Source of the DNA: Pedobacter sp. Hv1 | GTDB lineage: Bacteria > Bacteroidota > Bacteroidia > Sphingobacteriales > Sphingobacteriaceae | DNA length: 64,000 nt | Reading direction: 5' to 3' | Assembly (NCBI RefSeq): GCF_001412215.1 | Contig: NZ_LLWP01000004.1 | Location: 434,001-498,000, forward strand | Notes under the pieces: generated by a model | Database searches by the model: none | What the model was told of the DNA's origin: nothing | Seen by the model: only the letters and a program-made list of their open reading frames with translations | Translations under genes and position numbers: made by a program | In this document: positions 18,675 to 27,084 of the stretch, in pieces | Position numbering within the stretch: position 1 is the first letter of the stretch | Layout of the letters: every line of letters starts with the position of its first letter

Positions 18675-19862
18675 TTATGGCCGTTTATACATTTTCTTAG
18701 TTTCGCCTTTATTAGGCATCAGGGTTGCCAATTTAATGGCATCTACACCGTATAAAGAACGCATCTTATCCATACTTTGGTAAAGGTTATAGATCTTTTC
18801 TGAAGGTCCGTACAACGAAATCTGTTCATTTCCACTCACCAAATGAGACAATTTAACCCCCACCAAGCGCAACAACATCCGTTTGGTATATACTTTATCA
18901 AAAAGCTGTTTTGCTTGAGCAATTAAGGTAGAATCTATAGCTGTATAAGGAATTTTGGCTTGTTGTGTTACCGTTTCGAAATTGGCATACCTGATGGTTA
19001 CCGTAACACAGGCTGTTAACTTCTGTTTCTGCCTCAGTTCAAAAGCCAATTTGGTAATCATATCGGTTAAAATGAGCTTCATGCCAGCAATATCCATGCT
19101 ATCACTATCAAAAGTGGTTTGTTTGCCAATAGATTTTTGTTCGCGATAAGGTACCACAGGCGAGAGGTCTATCCCGTTGGCTTTTTGCCACAGGCTAAGG
19201 CCATTTTGTCCTAATATCTTAAACATGAGGTCTTGTGGAATTTGAGTAAGCGTATGGATTTTCCTTACGCCCATTTCACTCAATTTAATAAAGGTAGAAT
19301 CGCCCAATCCAGGAATTTTTTTGATAGATAATGGGTCTAAAAATGGCCTAACTGCCAGTTTTTCGATCTGCATTTCTCCATCTGGCTTACACTCATTGGT
19401 TACCATTTTTGACACGGTTTTATTGATCGATAAGCCAAATGAAATGGGCAAACCTATTTGGTGCTGTACGGCCAACCGGAGTTCTTGGGCAAATTTCATA
19501 CAGCCGAAAAAACGATCCATACCGGTCATATCGATATAATGTTCATCAATACTCGCTTTTTCTAAAACGGGTACCCTTTCTTGTAAAAGTGCTGTAATTT
19601 CGTGCGATTTTTTACTGTAATCTTCCATGCTGCCCTTTACAAAGGTTGCATGTGGGCAAAGTTGGCGGGCCATGCGAATGGGCATTGCCGAATGGACGCC
19701 ATATTTACGGGCTTCGTAACTACAGGAGGCTACCACTCCCCGATCAGACAAACCACCAATAATTACAGGTTTTCCTTTTAGGCTACTATTTTTTTGGATC
19801 TCTACAGAAACAAAAAAAGCATCCTGATCCATGTGTATGATATGTTTATCGCTGAAATCCAT
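18675..19862 (-). CDS. Y-family DNA polymerase (Pol IV-like) paired with dnaE
   Basis: 395-residue translesion polymerase. Catalytic residues are present: Asp12 in HMDQDAFFVSVE and Asp106-Glu107 in KASIDEHYID; then SYEARKYGV, a helix-hairpin-helix (KKIPGLGDSTF) and a little-finger domain. Because the acidic triad is intact it is an active polymerase and not the inactive ImuB type. It lies 67 bp upstream of the short DnaE on the same strand and behind a large palindrome, so the pair is probably a damage-inducible mutagenesis unit. A canonical dinB is also present at 40999-42108. The start ATG at 19862 is only about 12 bp from the -7 box, suggesting a near-leaderless message. Confidence 0.88.
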   Translation of the reverse strand: MDFSDKHIIHMDQDAFFVSVEIQKNSSLKGKPVIIGGLSDRGVVASCSYEARKYGVHSAMPIRMARQLCPHATFVKGSMEDYSKKSHEITALLQERVPVLEKASIDEHYIDMTGMDRFFGCMKFAQELRLAVQHQIGLPISFGLSINKTVSKMVTNECKPDGEMQIEKLAVRPFLDPLSIKKIPGLGDSTFIKLSEMGVRKIHTLTQIPQDLMFKILGQNGLSLWQKANGIDLSPVVPYREQKSIGKQTTFDSDSMDIAGMKLILTDMITKLAFELRQKQKLTACVTVTIRYANFETVTQQAKIPYTAIDSTLIAQAKQLFDKVYTKRMLLRLVGVKLSHLVSGNEQISLYGPSEKIYNLYQSMDKMRSLYGVDAIKLATLMPNKGETKKMYKRP

Positions 19863-19873
19863 AATGATGACAG

Positions 19874-19930
19874 CAAATATAATACTAATTATTTTAGTTT
19901 AATTAAAAATTAAACTAAAATAATTAGTAT
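19874..19930 (-). promoter_or_regulatory. Promoter and 23-bp-arm palindromic operator of the polymerase pair
   Basis: On the minus strand TATATTTG (19881-19874) is a perfect TAnnTTTG -7 box. Directly upstream, 19882-19904 and 19908-19930 are perfect inverted repeats (23 bp each, loop AAA), all A/T-rich with an inner AGTTTAAT core. The palindrome occupies the whole -33 region and would block polymerase if bound. A LexA- or S24-type repressor is the natural guess; none is encoded nearby. Confidence 0.6.
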
Positions 19931-19938
19931 ACAAAGAT

Positions 19939-19970
19939 TTATTTGGTTCGTGTTTACACGAACCAAATAA
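19939..19970 (-). terminator. Hairpin after hemF
   Basis: 14-bp stem (core ATTTGGTTCGTG with CACGAACCAAAT) and a TTTA loop, beginning 7 bp past the hemF stop. The following T-run is weak (AATCTTTG), so it is a probable rather than perfect terminator; it also isolates the polymerase promoter. Confidence 0.55.
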
Positions 19971-19976
19971 TATTAG

Positions 19977-20873
19977 CTAAACCCAGTCTACTCCTTTTTT
20001 AAGTAGGTTTAGGGTATTTTCTTCTTCGCTATTGGCCAAAACCTGAGGATTGTAATTCCATTTGGCAGTAGGTGGCAAACTCATTAGGATACTTTCTATA
20101 CGCCCATTGGTTTCTAGGCCAAATTTGGTGCCTGCATCATAAACCAAGTTAAATTCTGCATAACGGCTTCTGCGTAAATACTGCCATTCTTTTTCGTGTT
20201 CGGTATAAGATTGGTTACGGTTACGATCGATCAGTTCGGTATATACTGGCAAAAATGTATTCCCTACTGCTAAAGAAAAATCCAACAGTTGTTTAAAGTC
20301 CATATTGGTATTTTCAGGTTTTAGGCGATCGTAAAATATCCCACCTACCCCTCTTGTTTCTTCACGGTGTTTGATAAAGAAATAGTCGTCGGCATGTGCC
20401 TTAAATTTCGGATAAAAAGTGGGATCAAAATGATCACAGGTCTGTTTTAAACGGTGATGGAAGAATCGGGCATCGGTTGGGATAATGTAATGAGGCGTTA
20501 AATCAATTCCACCGCCAAACCAACGGGTTTGCTCATCCATTTCAAAATACCTAATGTTCATGTGAATAATGGGCACAAATGGATTTTCTGGGTGCATTAC
20601 GATAGAAACACCAGTGGCAAAAAAATCGTCATTTGCTACATTAAAGGCCTTTTTAACAGCTTCTGGAAGTTTCCCATGTACTGCAGAAAAATTAACGCCA
20701 CCTTTTTCAATTACATTGCCTTGTTGCATTACCCTGGTGCGGCCACCACCACCACCATCACGTTGCCAAATTTCTTCTTCAAAATTAGCTTTTCCATCTG
20801 TTTGAACCAATCCTGCACAAATGCTATCTTGTATTTGTTGATACGCTGCCGCTACTTCGTCCCTAAACATCAT
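19977..20873 (-). CDS. hemF: Oxygen-dependent coproporphyrinogen-III oxidase
   Basis: Converts coproporphyrinogen III to protoporphyrinogen IX by two oxidative decarboxylations in heme synthesis. The family signature WFGGGIDLTPHYI and flanking HMNIRYFEM, GGIFYDRL and RRSRYAEFNLVYDAGTKFG are present. 298 residues is the normal length. It is a single gene, with the hairpin at 19939-19970 downstream. Aerobic enzyme, consistent with an oxygen-respiring organism. Confidence 0.96.
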   Translation of the reverse strand: MMFRDEVAAAYQQIQDSICAGLVQTDGKANFEEEIWQRDGGGGGRTRVMQQGNVIEKGGVNFSAVHGKLPEAVKKAFNVANDDFFATGVSIVMHPENPFVPIIHMNIRYFEMDEQTRWFGGGIDLTPHYIIPTDARFFHHRLKQTCDHFDPTFYPKFKAHADDYFFIKHREETRGVGGIFYDRLKPENTNMDFKQLLDFSLAVGNTFLPVYTELIDRNRNQSYTEHEKEWQYLRRSRYAEFNLVYDAGTKFGLETNGRIESILMSLPPTAKWNYNPQVLANSEEENTLNLLKKGVDWV

Positions 20874-21070
20874 TATTTAAATTAGAACTCAAAGTTAAGG
20901 CTAATCGAAGCTTTATAGCGAAGGAATAATTAGAATTACGTTTGTTTGACATATAACTGGTTTTCAATGAACCTTTAAGTAATATTTTCATGAACAGTTC
21001 AAATGCTCAAAGTTATTAGCTATTTTACACTAAGTAATTAGTTAATTTTCAAAACCTTAACCTAAAAAAA

Positions 21071-21289
21071 ATGAAAAAAACAAATTTATTAAGCAAAACT
21101 GAAATGAAAAAAGTAACAGGAGGCGATGATCCTCAATCATTTTGTGTGGATCAAGTTCATTGTAAAGATGGTAGTGGCAACACGATTACTAAATATGACG
21201 CACCTGGTTGTGCTGCAGATTGGGTTAGTTTACAATTCGCTTGTGTAGGAGTTGAAAATTCAGTATCAGCTGTATGTGTAACTTGCTAG
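21071..21289 (+). CDS. Double-glycine-leader peptide, six-Cys core (copy 1)
   Basis: 72-residue small secreted-peptide precursor. Residues 1-18 (MKKTNLLSKTEMKKVTGG) match the Bacteroidota natural-product/bacteriocin GG-leader pattern (LSxxEMKxVxGG), cut after Gly18 by a C39 peptidase/ABC exporter. The core has six cysteines (25, 31, 47, 58, 69, 72) and ends in CVTC. No modifying enzyme or exporter lies next to it, so processing would use unlinked machinery. Whether the core is disulphide-bonded or modified cannot be told. Confidence 0.75.
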   Translation: MKKTNLLSKTEMKKVTGGDDPQSFCVDQVHCKDGSGNTITKYDAPGCAADWVSLQFACVGVENSVSAVCVTC

Positions 21290-21344
21290 TTAACTCTTTA
21301 TAAGATACCTACTTATTAATTTTCAACCTTAACCAACAAAAAAA

Positions 21345-21563
21345 ATGAAAAAAGCAAATTTATTAAGCAAAGCTGAAATGAAGAAAGTAAACGGGGGTAC
21401 AGATCCTATTGGCCTTTGTACTCCTCAAATTCACTGTGTTAATGATCAAGGCAATACCGTTATGAAATTTGATGTACCAGATTGTGAAACATTTTCTATA
21501 GGCATTGCTTGTTCTGGAGTAATTTATAGTGCATCAGAATCATTTTGTGTACCATGCCCTTAG
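21345..21563 (+). CDS. Double-glycine-leader peptide, six-Cys core (copy 2)
   Basis: Paralogue of the preceding peptide: leader MKKANLLSKAEMKKVNGG with Gly17-Gly18, and core cysteines at 25, 31, 47, 56, 68, 71, ending CVPCP. The leader is nearly identical, and QxHC, GNTxxKxDxPxC, ACxGV and CVxC are shared, while other core residues have changed. This is the pattern of a duplicated, diversifying precursor family. It is 55 bp after copy 1, and a strong terminator follows, so both are one transcript. Confidence 0.75.
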   Translation: MKKANLLSKAEMKKVNGGTDPIGLCTPQIHCVNDQGNTVMKFDVPDCETFSIGIACSGVIYSASESFCVPCP

Positions 21564-21594
21564 TAAAAAAGTAAATTGACAAATCAATGAATCT

Positions 21595-21630
21595 AAAAAA
21601 CCAATTTCCTTAACAGGAGATTGGTTTTTT
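21595..21630. terminator. Bidirectional terminator between peptide genes and MFS gene
   Basis: Stem AAAAAACCAATTTCC / GGAGATTGGTTTTTT (21595-21609, 21616-21630) with a 6-nt loop and A- and T-runs on both sides. It can end the peptide transcript on the plus strand and the convergent MFS transcript on the minus strand. Confidence 0.8.
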
Positions 21631-21634
21631 TCAT

Positions 21635-22855
21635 TTATACCTCTACGTAATCTAAATCTTTGTGAAAGGTCTCTTTCAATTGACTTAAGGCCAATAAAGC
21701 AATAAGTAGGCAAACGAAACCAACAATCATTGCACCTTGCAGAATACCATATTCGCCTTTTAGAAATTGGAATGAAAGCGTAACCGCTACTACAGAACCA
21801 CGCACAAAATTAGGCACCGTTGTAGTAACTGTAGCCCTTAGGTTGGTACCAAACTGCTCTGAGGCAATGGTTACAAAAGTTGCCCAGTAGCCTGATGCAA
21901 ACCCTAAAAACAGACTTAACCATATAAACGTTTCAGGGCTTAAGCCTTTGGCATTTAAATAAACCACAATAGCTACTGCAGTTAACAACAAGAAAATGAG
22001 CATTACCTTTTTTCTAGACCTTAACATTTGACATAAAAATCCTGCTACCACATCGCCAACTGCAATGCCAATGTAACAATACATGATCCCTTTACCTGCA
22101 TTTAAGATACCTGTAGCATTTAGCGCTTTTCCGAACTCGGGAGAAAATGTGATGAGTACGCCTACCACAAACCAAAGTGGCAAACCAATTAGGATACAAC
22201 AAAGGTATTTTTTAAAACGTCCGGCATTATTAAAAAGCATTAGGATATTACCTCTTTGAATGCTTGTTTCTTTTACATCTTTAAATAAGCCAGATTCTGC
22301 TAAACCTACTCGTAAAAACAATAACAATAGCCCCATGCCACCACCAATAAAATAACTGGTTTGCCAAGTATAATGACCTCCAATTAATGCAGCAGCTACC
22401 GCACCAAATAGTCCTACACCTGCCACAATCATGGTTCCATAGCCCCTATTTTCTTTACCCATGCTTTCGGTAACCAAGGTAATTCCTGCGCCTAGCTCGC
22501 CAGCTAAACCTACCCCTGCAATAAACCTGATGATGGTATAAGCCGTTACCGAACTCACAAAACCATTGGCTATATTGGCCAGAGAGTAGACAATAATTGA
22601 ACCAAACAATACACTTAACCTCCCCTTTTTATCGCCCAATACACCCCACAATATCCCGCCTATCAACATACCGAACATCTGGCTATTAATAATCGTGGCA
22701 CCAACACTTAACATGTCGGCATCTGCAACGCCTAAATCTTGGAGGCTTTTGATCCTCACTACCGAAAAAAGAATAAGATCGTAAATGTCAACAAAGTAGC
22801 CTAATGCCGCTACAATAATAATCAGCGTCACATTTCGCTTGTTAGAAGGGTTCAT
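21635..22855 (-). CDS. MFS transporter (sugar/acid-symporter type)
   Basis: 406-residue major facilitator protein with about 12 membrane helices. The first helix carries the acidic GYFVDIYDLILFS, and loop 2-3 has the MFS signature GVLGDKKGRLSV; the loop 8-9 counterpart includes RSRKKV. The DxYD pattern in helix 1 fits aromatic-acid/sialate symporter subfamilies, but the substrate cannot be assigned. A perfect -7 box (TATTTTTG at 22896-22889) lies upstream. It ends at the shared terminator. Confidence 0.82.
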   Translation of the reverse strand: MNPSNKRNVTLIIIVAALGYFVDIYDLILFSVVRIKSLQDLGVADADMLSVGATIINSQMFGMLIGGILWGVLGDKKGRLSVLFGSIIVYSLANIANGFVSSVTAYTIIRFIAGVGLAGELGAGITLVTESMGKENRGYGTMIVAGVGLFGAVAAALIGGHYTWQTSYFIGGGMGLLLLFLRVGLAESGLFKDVKETSIQRGNILMLFNNAGRFKKYLCCILIGLPLWFVVGVLITFSPEFGKALNATGILNAGKGIMYCYIGIAVGDVVAGFLCQMLRSRKKVMLIFLLLTAVAIVVYLNAKGLSPETFIWLSLFLGFASGYWATFVTIASEQFGTNLRATVTTTVPNFVRGSVVAVTLSFQFLKGEYGILQGAMIVGFVCLLIALLALSQLKETFHKDLDYVEV

Positions 22856-22904
22856 ATCGTTTGTTTAATTTGGTGCCATTAAACTACAACAAAAATAGTA
22901 TAGA

Positions 22905-22937
22905 ATCAAAAAAGCCCTATCAATAAATGAAAGGGCT
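22905..22937 (-). terminator. Intrinsic terminator of the TlpA-like operon
   Basis: On the minus strand: AAGCCCT / AGGGCTT stem (22937-22931 with 22917-22911), 13-nt loop, then a run of six T. It closes the transcript of the two TlpA-DUF3738 genes. Confidence 0.7.
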
Positions 22938-23072
22938 TAAACTAACTAACCATCTAAACTTATTATTTTATTCTGGTATTTAAAACTACCTTCATTACAA
23001 GGCTAATACCATTGCTTAAAATCAAATGTTATAACATATATACGAGATGAAACAGTGTATGGTTTTTAAAAC

Positions 23073-23095
23073 AGTCGGGATTATAAATCCCGACT
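23073..23095. repeat. Short dispersed palindrome, copy 1
   Basis: AGTCGGGATT / AATCCCGACT, a perfect 10-bp palindrome with a 3-nt loop, just past the stop of the TlpA-like gene. Similar palindromes lie at 27879-27901 and 48013-48042. Confidence 0.65.
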
Positions 23096-23112
23096 AACAA
23101 TCTCGACCAACA

Positions 23113-24288
23113 CTATTTATATAGTACCAAAAATTCAATTGGCCGTTTGGCTTTTTCTAAACTCAGCCCCATGCTGTTTAGTATTTTTGGTAAACTGGCT
23201 GGATTTTCTGGTTGAAAAGAAAATTTAATGTCTAATTTTTCTTTGTTGCCAGTTTCATCAACAATCAACGATTTAAAAGTTCCAAAGGTTTCTAAGAAAT
23301 CTGCAAAATCGGGCATATCCATACTTTGCTGATCAATTTCTCCATGTCTGGCATAATAGGTTCGTTTACCAGATTGATTTCGGGGAATGGCATTGAACTT
23401 ATTTACATCAGCAATTTTTAAGACATATACTTCTTTTTCTTGTTTTTCTGTTTTGGCTTGCAGGTCAAATCGTTTTAACAATTCTGCTTTTAATGTGGGG
23501 ATTAAATCTTTCTGTTCTTTTACGATGATATCTAAACAGTAGATCTCTTTTTTTCCTTCTTGAGCAACCTTATTTATCGTTCGTTGATAAGGAAAATCGC
23601 CAAAAGCCTTACTATACATACCTGTTAAAGTCGCATTCACAAAAGTTAACCTCCTCCCTGCAAAAGCAGGCTGATCTAAAAAAGGAATCATCATACCAGA
23701 ACCGCCTTTAATTTCGGGCTGTAACATTAACCTATTTTGTACCGTATCTGCTGCAAAAAAGTATTCCTTAATATAGTCTTCGGTTGGGTTATCTTTCTTT
23801 TCTGCTAAATGCACGGTTTGATTTGCCAGTAAGCTATCAATTACCTGTGCGGTAATATTTTCTGGGGCTGTTGCCGCAATTAGCTTCCCTTCGGTAGAAA
23901 TGAGTACGCTATGCGGAATGAGCGAATGTGGGAAATGTTTTTGTAAAGTGTATCCCGTATCAACGGCAAACCAAAGGTTAGATGGCCTAGCTTTTAAAAA
24001 TTGTTTGGTCCGTGTTACACTTTCACCCGTTACGGTAATTACCTGCAATTTATCTTTGTATTTGGCCTGTAGTTGTTGCAAATGTGGCATGGCAACGATA
24101 CAACCCCCGCACCAAGTGGCCCAAAATTCTATCCATACCAATTTCCCTTTCAATTGTTGAAGTTCTATTGTTTTTATTGGTGCATTTAAAATTGTTTCCA
24201 ATTTAAAATTCGGCACCTGTTCTTTATTTTTTACTTGCGCAAAGGCATGGCTTGTGAGCAATAAACAAACTAAAATTATTCTTTTCAT
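23113..24288 (-). CDS. TlpA-like thioredoxin fused to DUF3738 (CGGC)
   Basis: Exported redox protein of 391 residues. Signal peptide to about HAFAQ (18); a TlpA/thioredoxin domain at about 25-155 with active site WATWCGGCIVAMPHL; a C-terminal DUF3738-type domain (about 190-391) with LIVDETGNKEKLDIKF and GLSLEKAKRPIEFLVLYK. The TlpA half should act on disulphides in the periplasm; the DUF3738 role is unknown. It starts 11 bp after the paralogous gene upstream. The dipeptide between the redox cysteines is GG where the paralogue has SP, so redox potential probably differs. Confidence 0.82.
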   Translation of the reverse strand: MKRIILVCLLLTSHAFAQVKNKEQVPNFKLETILNAPIKTIELQQLKGKLVWIEFWATWCGGCIVAMPHLQQLQAKYKDKLQVITVTGESVTRTKQFLKARPSNLWFAVDTGYTLQKHFPHSLIPHSVLISTEGKLIAATAPENITAQVIDSLLANQTVHLAEKKDNPTEDYIKEYFFAADTVQNRLMLQPEIKGGSGMMIPFLDQPAFAGRRLTFVNATLTGMYSKAFGDFPYQRTINKVAQEGKKEIYCLDIIVKEQKDLIPTLKAELLKRFDLQAKTEKQEKEVYVLKIADVNKFNAIPRNQSGKRTYYARHGEIDQQSMDMPDFADFLETFGTFKSLIVDETGNKEKLDIKFSFQPENPASLPKILNSMGLSLEKAKRPIEFLVLYK

Positions 24289-24299
24289 GTGTGTGGTGA

Positions 24300-25484
24300 T
24301 TATTTGTATAAAACAAGCATGTCTATTTTTCGCTCTGCTTTTTCTAGTTTCAAACCGAGCTCAGCTAAAGCTTTTGTTAAACTTGCCGGATTTTCTGGCT
24401 GATAAACCAATTGGATATTAAACTTTGTATTGATCTTTGTTTCGTCTATTACGGGAAGATTTACAATGCCAAAACTTTCCAAGTAATCAGCTATATCTTC
24501 AAACACTACCCCATCTCCAGAAAAGGTACCCGAACCACCTCCATAAGCGCCCTTACCTTCAACTTTGCTCACTGTAATCTGGTTTACCTTTGCTTGGTCT
24601 TCAACCTTTAATACATACACAGATTTAGGAAATTGTTCTATTTTAGCTTGTAATTCAAATCTTTTAAGCAATTCGCTTTTTAAAGTAGGCAACAATTCTT
24701 CTGCTGTTTTGGTAATGAGATCTAAACAAAACCGTTCTTCTCTATTTTTTTCGACAGTTGTAGTTTGATCAATTACCCTACCATAGGCAAAGCCCCCATA
24801 AGCAATCCGATACATGTTTTGTAGGCCTAGGTTAATCATGGTTAACCTTCTGCCTGCAAATACAGGAACATCTCTAAATTGCCTCGACATACTCGGACCG
24901 CCTTTAATTTCTGGTTGGATCAGCAAACGAGATTGTACTGTATCGGCAGCAAAAAAGTAGTCTTTTATAAAATCTTGGGTCATGTTATCTGATTTTATTT
25001 TCAGGTCTACTGTTTCCTTTTTAATGAGTTTGGCCATTACTGCTTCTGTTACCTCTTCAGAACTGGTATTGGCAATCAGTTTACCTTCGGCATCTATTAA
25101 AACCACATGCGGAATGGTTCGGTGTGGGAATAAGACGTTTAAGGTTTCACCCTTATCTATAGCAAACCATAAATTAGAAGGCCTTACCTTCAAAAAGAGT
25201 TCTACCCTTTTCACTGTTTCATCACTAACAGTAACAACCTGTAGCTGATTTTTAAATTTCTTTTGTAACGCTTGTAAATGGGGCATTGCTGCTACACAGG
25301 GCGAACACCAAGTTGCCCAAAAATCAATCAGTACTACCTTGCCTTTTAACTGGCTTAGTTTAACATCTTTTACAGACGAGTTCAAGATGGTCTTAAACTC
25401 AATATCTGGTACTTGTTCGCCATTTTTAACTTGGGCAAAAGCACAACTCCAAGTTAACAAGCCTATTAAAATGATCTTCTTCAT
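24300..25484 (-). CDS. TlpA-like thioredoxin fused to DUF3738 (CSPC)
   Basis: Paralogue of the next gene: signal peptide MKKIILIGLLTWSCAFAQ, thioredoxin domain with WATWCSPCVAAMPHL, and a DUF3738-type C-terminus (LPVIDETKINTKFNIQLVY, GLKLEKAERKIDMLVLYK). The open frame extends to 25586, but the 34 extra residues would precede the signal peptide and run through the regulatory region, so the ATG at 25484 (394 aa) is chosen. It is divergent from the two-component genes and shares their 124-bp intergenic region. Confidence 0.82.
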   Translation of the reverse strand: MKKIILIGLLTWSCAFAQVKNGEQVPDIEFKTILNSSVKDVKLSQLKGKVVLIDFWATWCSPCVAAMPHLQALQKKFKNQLQVVTVSDETVKRVELFLKVRPSNLWFAIDKGETLNVLFPHRTIPHVVLIDAEGKLIANTSSEEVTEAVMAKLIKKETVDLKIKSDNMTQDFIKDYFFAADTVQSRLLIQPEIKGGPSMSRQFRDVPVFAGRRLTMINLGLQNMYRIAYGGFAYGRVIDQTTTVEKNREERFCLDLITKTAEELLPTLKSELLKRFELQAKIEQFPKSVYVLKVEDQAKVNQITVSKVEGKGAYGGGSGTFSGDGVVFEDIADYLESFGIVNLPVIDETKINTKFNIQLVYQPENPASLTKALAELGLKLEKAERKIDMLVLYK

Positions 25485-25532
25485 GTGTTTAATTATTTTG
25501 AACAAAAATGGTGTAAACTTCAATAGACAAAA

Positions 25533-25568
25533 GTTAACCGCAGTTAAAGCTGAGTTAATTAGTGTTAA
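25533..25568. promoter_or_regulatory. Four helically phased GTTAA repeats
   Basis: GTTAA begins at 25533, 25543, 25554 and 25564, i.e. every 10-11 bp on one DNA face, with partial further identity (GTTAAcCGC, GTTAAAGC, GTTAACGC). Direct repeats at this spacing are the binding format of OmpR/PhoB-family regulators, and an OmpR-family regulator is encoded just downstream. Confidence 0.55.
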
Positions 25569-25596
25569 CGCTGATGAAATTCTCATCGTTGCCCCT

Positions 25597-25604
25597 TATG
25601 TTTG
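25597..25604 (+). promoter_or_regulatory. -7 box of the two-component operon
   Basis: TATGTTTG fits TAnnTTTG and lies 5 bp before the kinase ATG at 25609, so the message would be leaderless or start downstream at a later codon. Confidence 0.4.
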
Positions 25605-25608
25605 TACC

Positions 25609-27084
25609 ATGCAGAAAAAAATAGTGTATGTACTAGTCTTGATGAGCTGTTGTGTTTTGGGCATAACTGGCCTACAGCTCTATTGGAACTATCAGAACTA
25701 TCAAACTACTGTGCGCAATTATCAAACAGCTGCCAACAATGCTTTGGATCAAGCTGTAAATAGAGAAAGAAAATTAAGACAAGAAGAAATCATTTCAAAA
25801 GTAAGACATTGGCTGGCCGATACTTCATTTATCAATATCGAATGCAACATCAACAATAGAGATAGCAATACCGTTTTTACCATACAAGATGTGCACCCAC
25901 GTTTTTTGGAAGATACCGCTAGAAAAGTAAAGTTTTTTCAAGTCGGCTTGTCTAAGTTTACACAAAAGCTTAGAAAAATAACCCCTGCTGCTAAAGCGAT
26001 CTTTATTGACCATTTTGCAAAAAATATACTTAAAGAAGATATCAAAGATGGGAGTATCTATTATTACACACAGGGCTTGGGCGATAGTATCACCCAGGCA
26101 TTTGACGAAAACAAATTAAATAAGCATCGACTGAGCAACTTGTATCAAAAAGAGCTTCGACTTAAAGAGATTTATTCTCCTTTTCAATTGAATCCAACCA
26201 CTATTCCTAGCAAAGGATTTTTTCAAACATCGAAGGTAAATGCCTCTCTAAAAGCACCATTTGAAATACAATTGGTTTGGGCAAGCTTAGAAAACCCAAA
26301 CAACTATTATTTAAAAGAAATGAAATGGTTGATTGTTACTTCTTTGTTATTGATTGGAATAACCTTATTCTGTTTTTACTACACCATTAAAACCTTGTTT
26401 AACCAACATCAACTGGTTGCACTTAAAGATCAGTTTATCAGTAACATGACGCACGAGCTCCATACACCTCTGGCATCAATACAAATTACGGCAGAAGCTT
26501 TACAAAAGTTTGCACCAGACCCAGCAACTCGAGAAAACTATTTGAATATTATTTTATATCAAACCCAAAAGTTAACAGCATTGACCCAAGAAATTTTAAG
26601 CAATGCCAAACTAGATTCTTTAGGTTTTAGCAAAGCTGATCAGATTGCCATCAATGATCTCATTTTAGCGGTAACAACCGAGCTCAAATTAGCCGACAAT
26701 ATCAACTTAAAATATGCTCCAAATGCAATAAGTAGCACATTTAAAGGAAATCAAACCCATTTATCTCGTGCATTGAGCAATATTTTAGAGAATGCAGTAA
26801 AGTACAATACCTCAGCAGCACCAGTTATAGAAATTAAGATCAAAGAATACCAGAAAGGAATTGAAATCCAAATTGCAGACAATGGTGCTGGCATAGCTGA
26901 CGAATTTAAGGAAAAGGTTTTTGACCAATTTTATCGCATTTCAACTGGTAATGTGCACGATATCAAAGGTTATGGCTTAGGTTTAAGTTATGTTAAAAAG
27001 GTGATTGATCAACATCAAGGTACCATCAAGATATTAGACAACCATCCAAATGGAACTATTTTTTTGATTAACTTACCCTACTAA
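25609..27084 (+). CDS. Sensor histidine kinase (two TM helices)
   Basis: 491-residue kinase of an OmpR-type two-component pair. Helix 1 at about residues 4-24, periplasmic sensor region about 30-235, helix 2 about 236-256, then HisKA with MTHELHTPLASIQ (His282), N box LSNILENAVKYN, G1 DNGAGIADEFK and G2 GYGLGLSYVKKVI. The H-box reads HELHTP where HELRTP or HEFKTP is usual. The frame is open from 25339, but the first 90 codons overlap the divergent gene and lack a signal, so the ATG at 25609 is preferred. Its stop overlaps the regulator start by 1 base (TAATG). Confidence 0.88.
   Translation: MQKKIVYVLVLMSCCVLGITGLQLYWNYQNYQTTVRNYQTAANNALDQAVNRERKLRQEEIISKVRHWLADTSFINIECNINNRDSNTVFTIQDVHPRFLEDTARKVKFFQVGLSKFTQKLRKITPAAKAIFIDHFAKNILKEDIKDGSIYYYTQGLGDSITQAFDENKLNKHRLSNLYQKELRLKEIYSPFQLNPTTIPSKGFFQTSKVNASLKAPFEIQLVWASLENPNNYYLKEMKWLIVTSLLLIGITLFCFYYTIKTLFNQHQLVALKDQFISNMTHELHTPLASIQITAEALQKFAPDPATRENYLNIILYQTQKLTALTQEILSNAKLDSLGFSKADQIAINDLILAVTTELKLADNINLKYAPNAISSTFKGNQTHLSRALSNILENAVKYNTSAAPVIEIKIKEYQKGIEIQIADNGAGIADEFKEKVFDQFYRISTGNVHDIKGYGLGLSYVKKVIDQHQGTIKILDNHPNGTIFLINLPY

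Noticed and set aside
25339..25608. N-terminal extension of the sensor kinase
   Set aside because: Overlaps the divergent TlpA-like gene and the GTTAA repeats; the signal helix begins at 25609.
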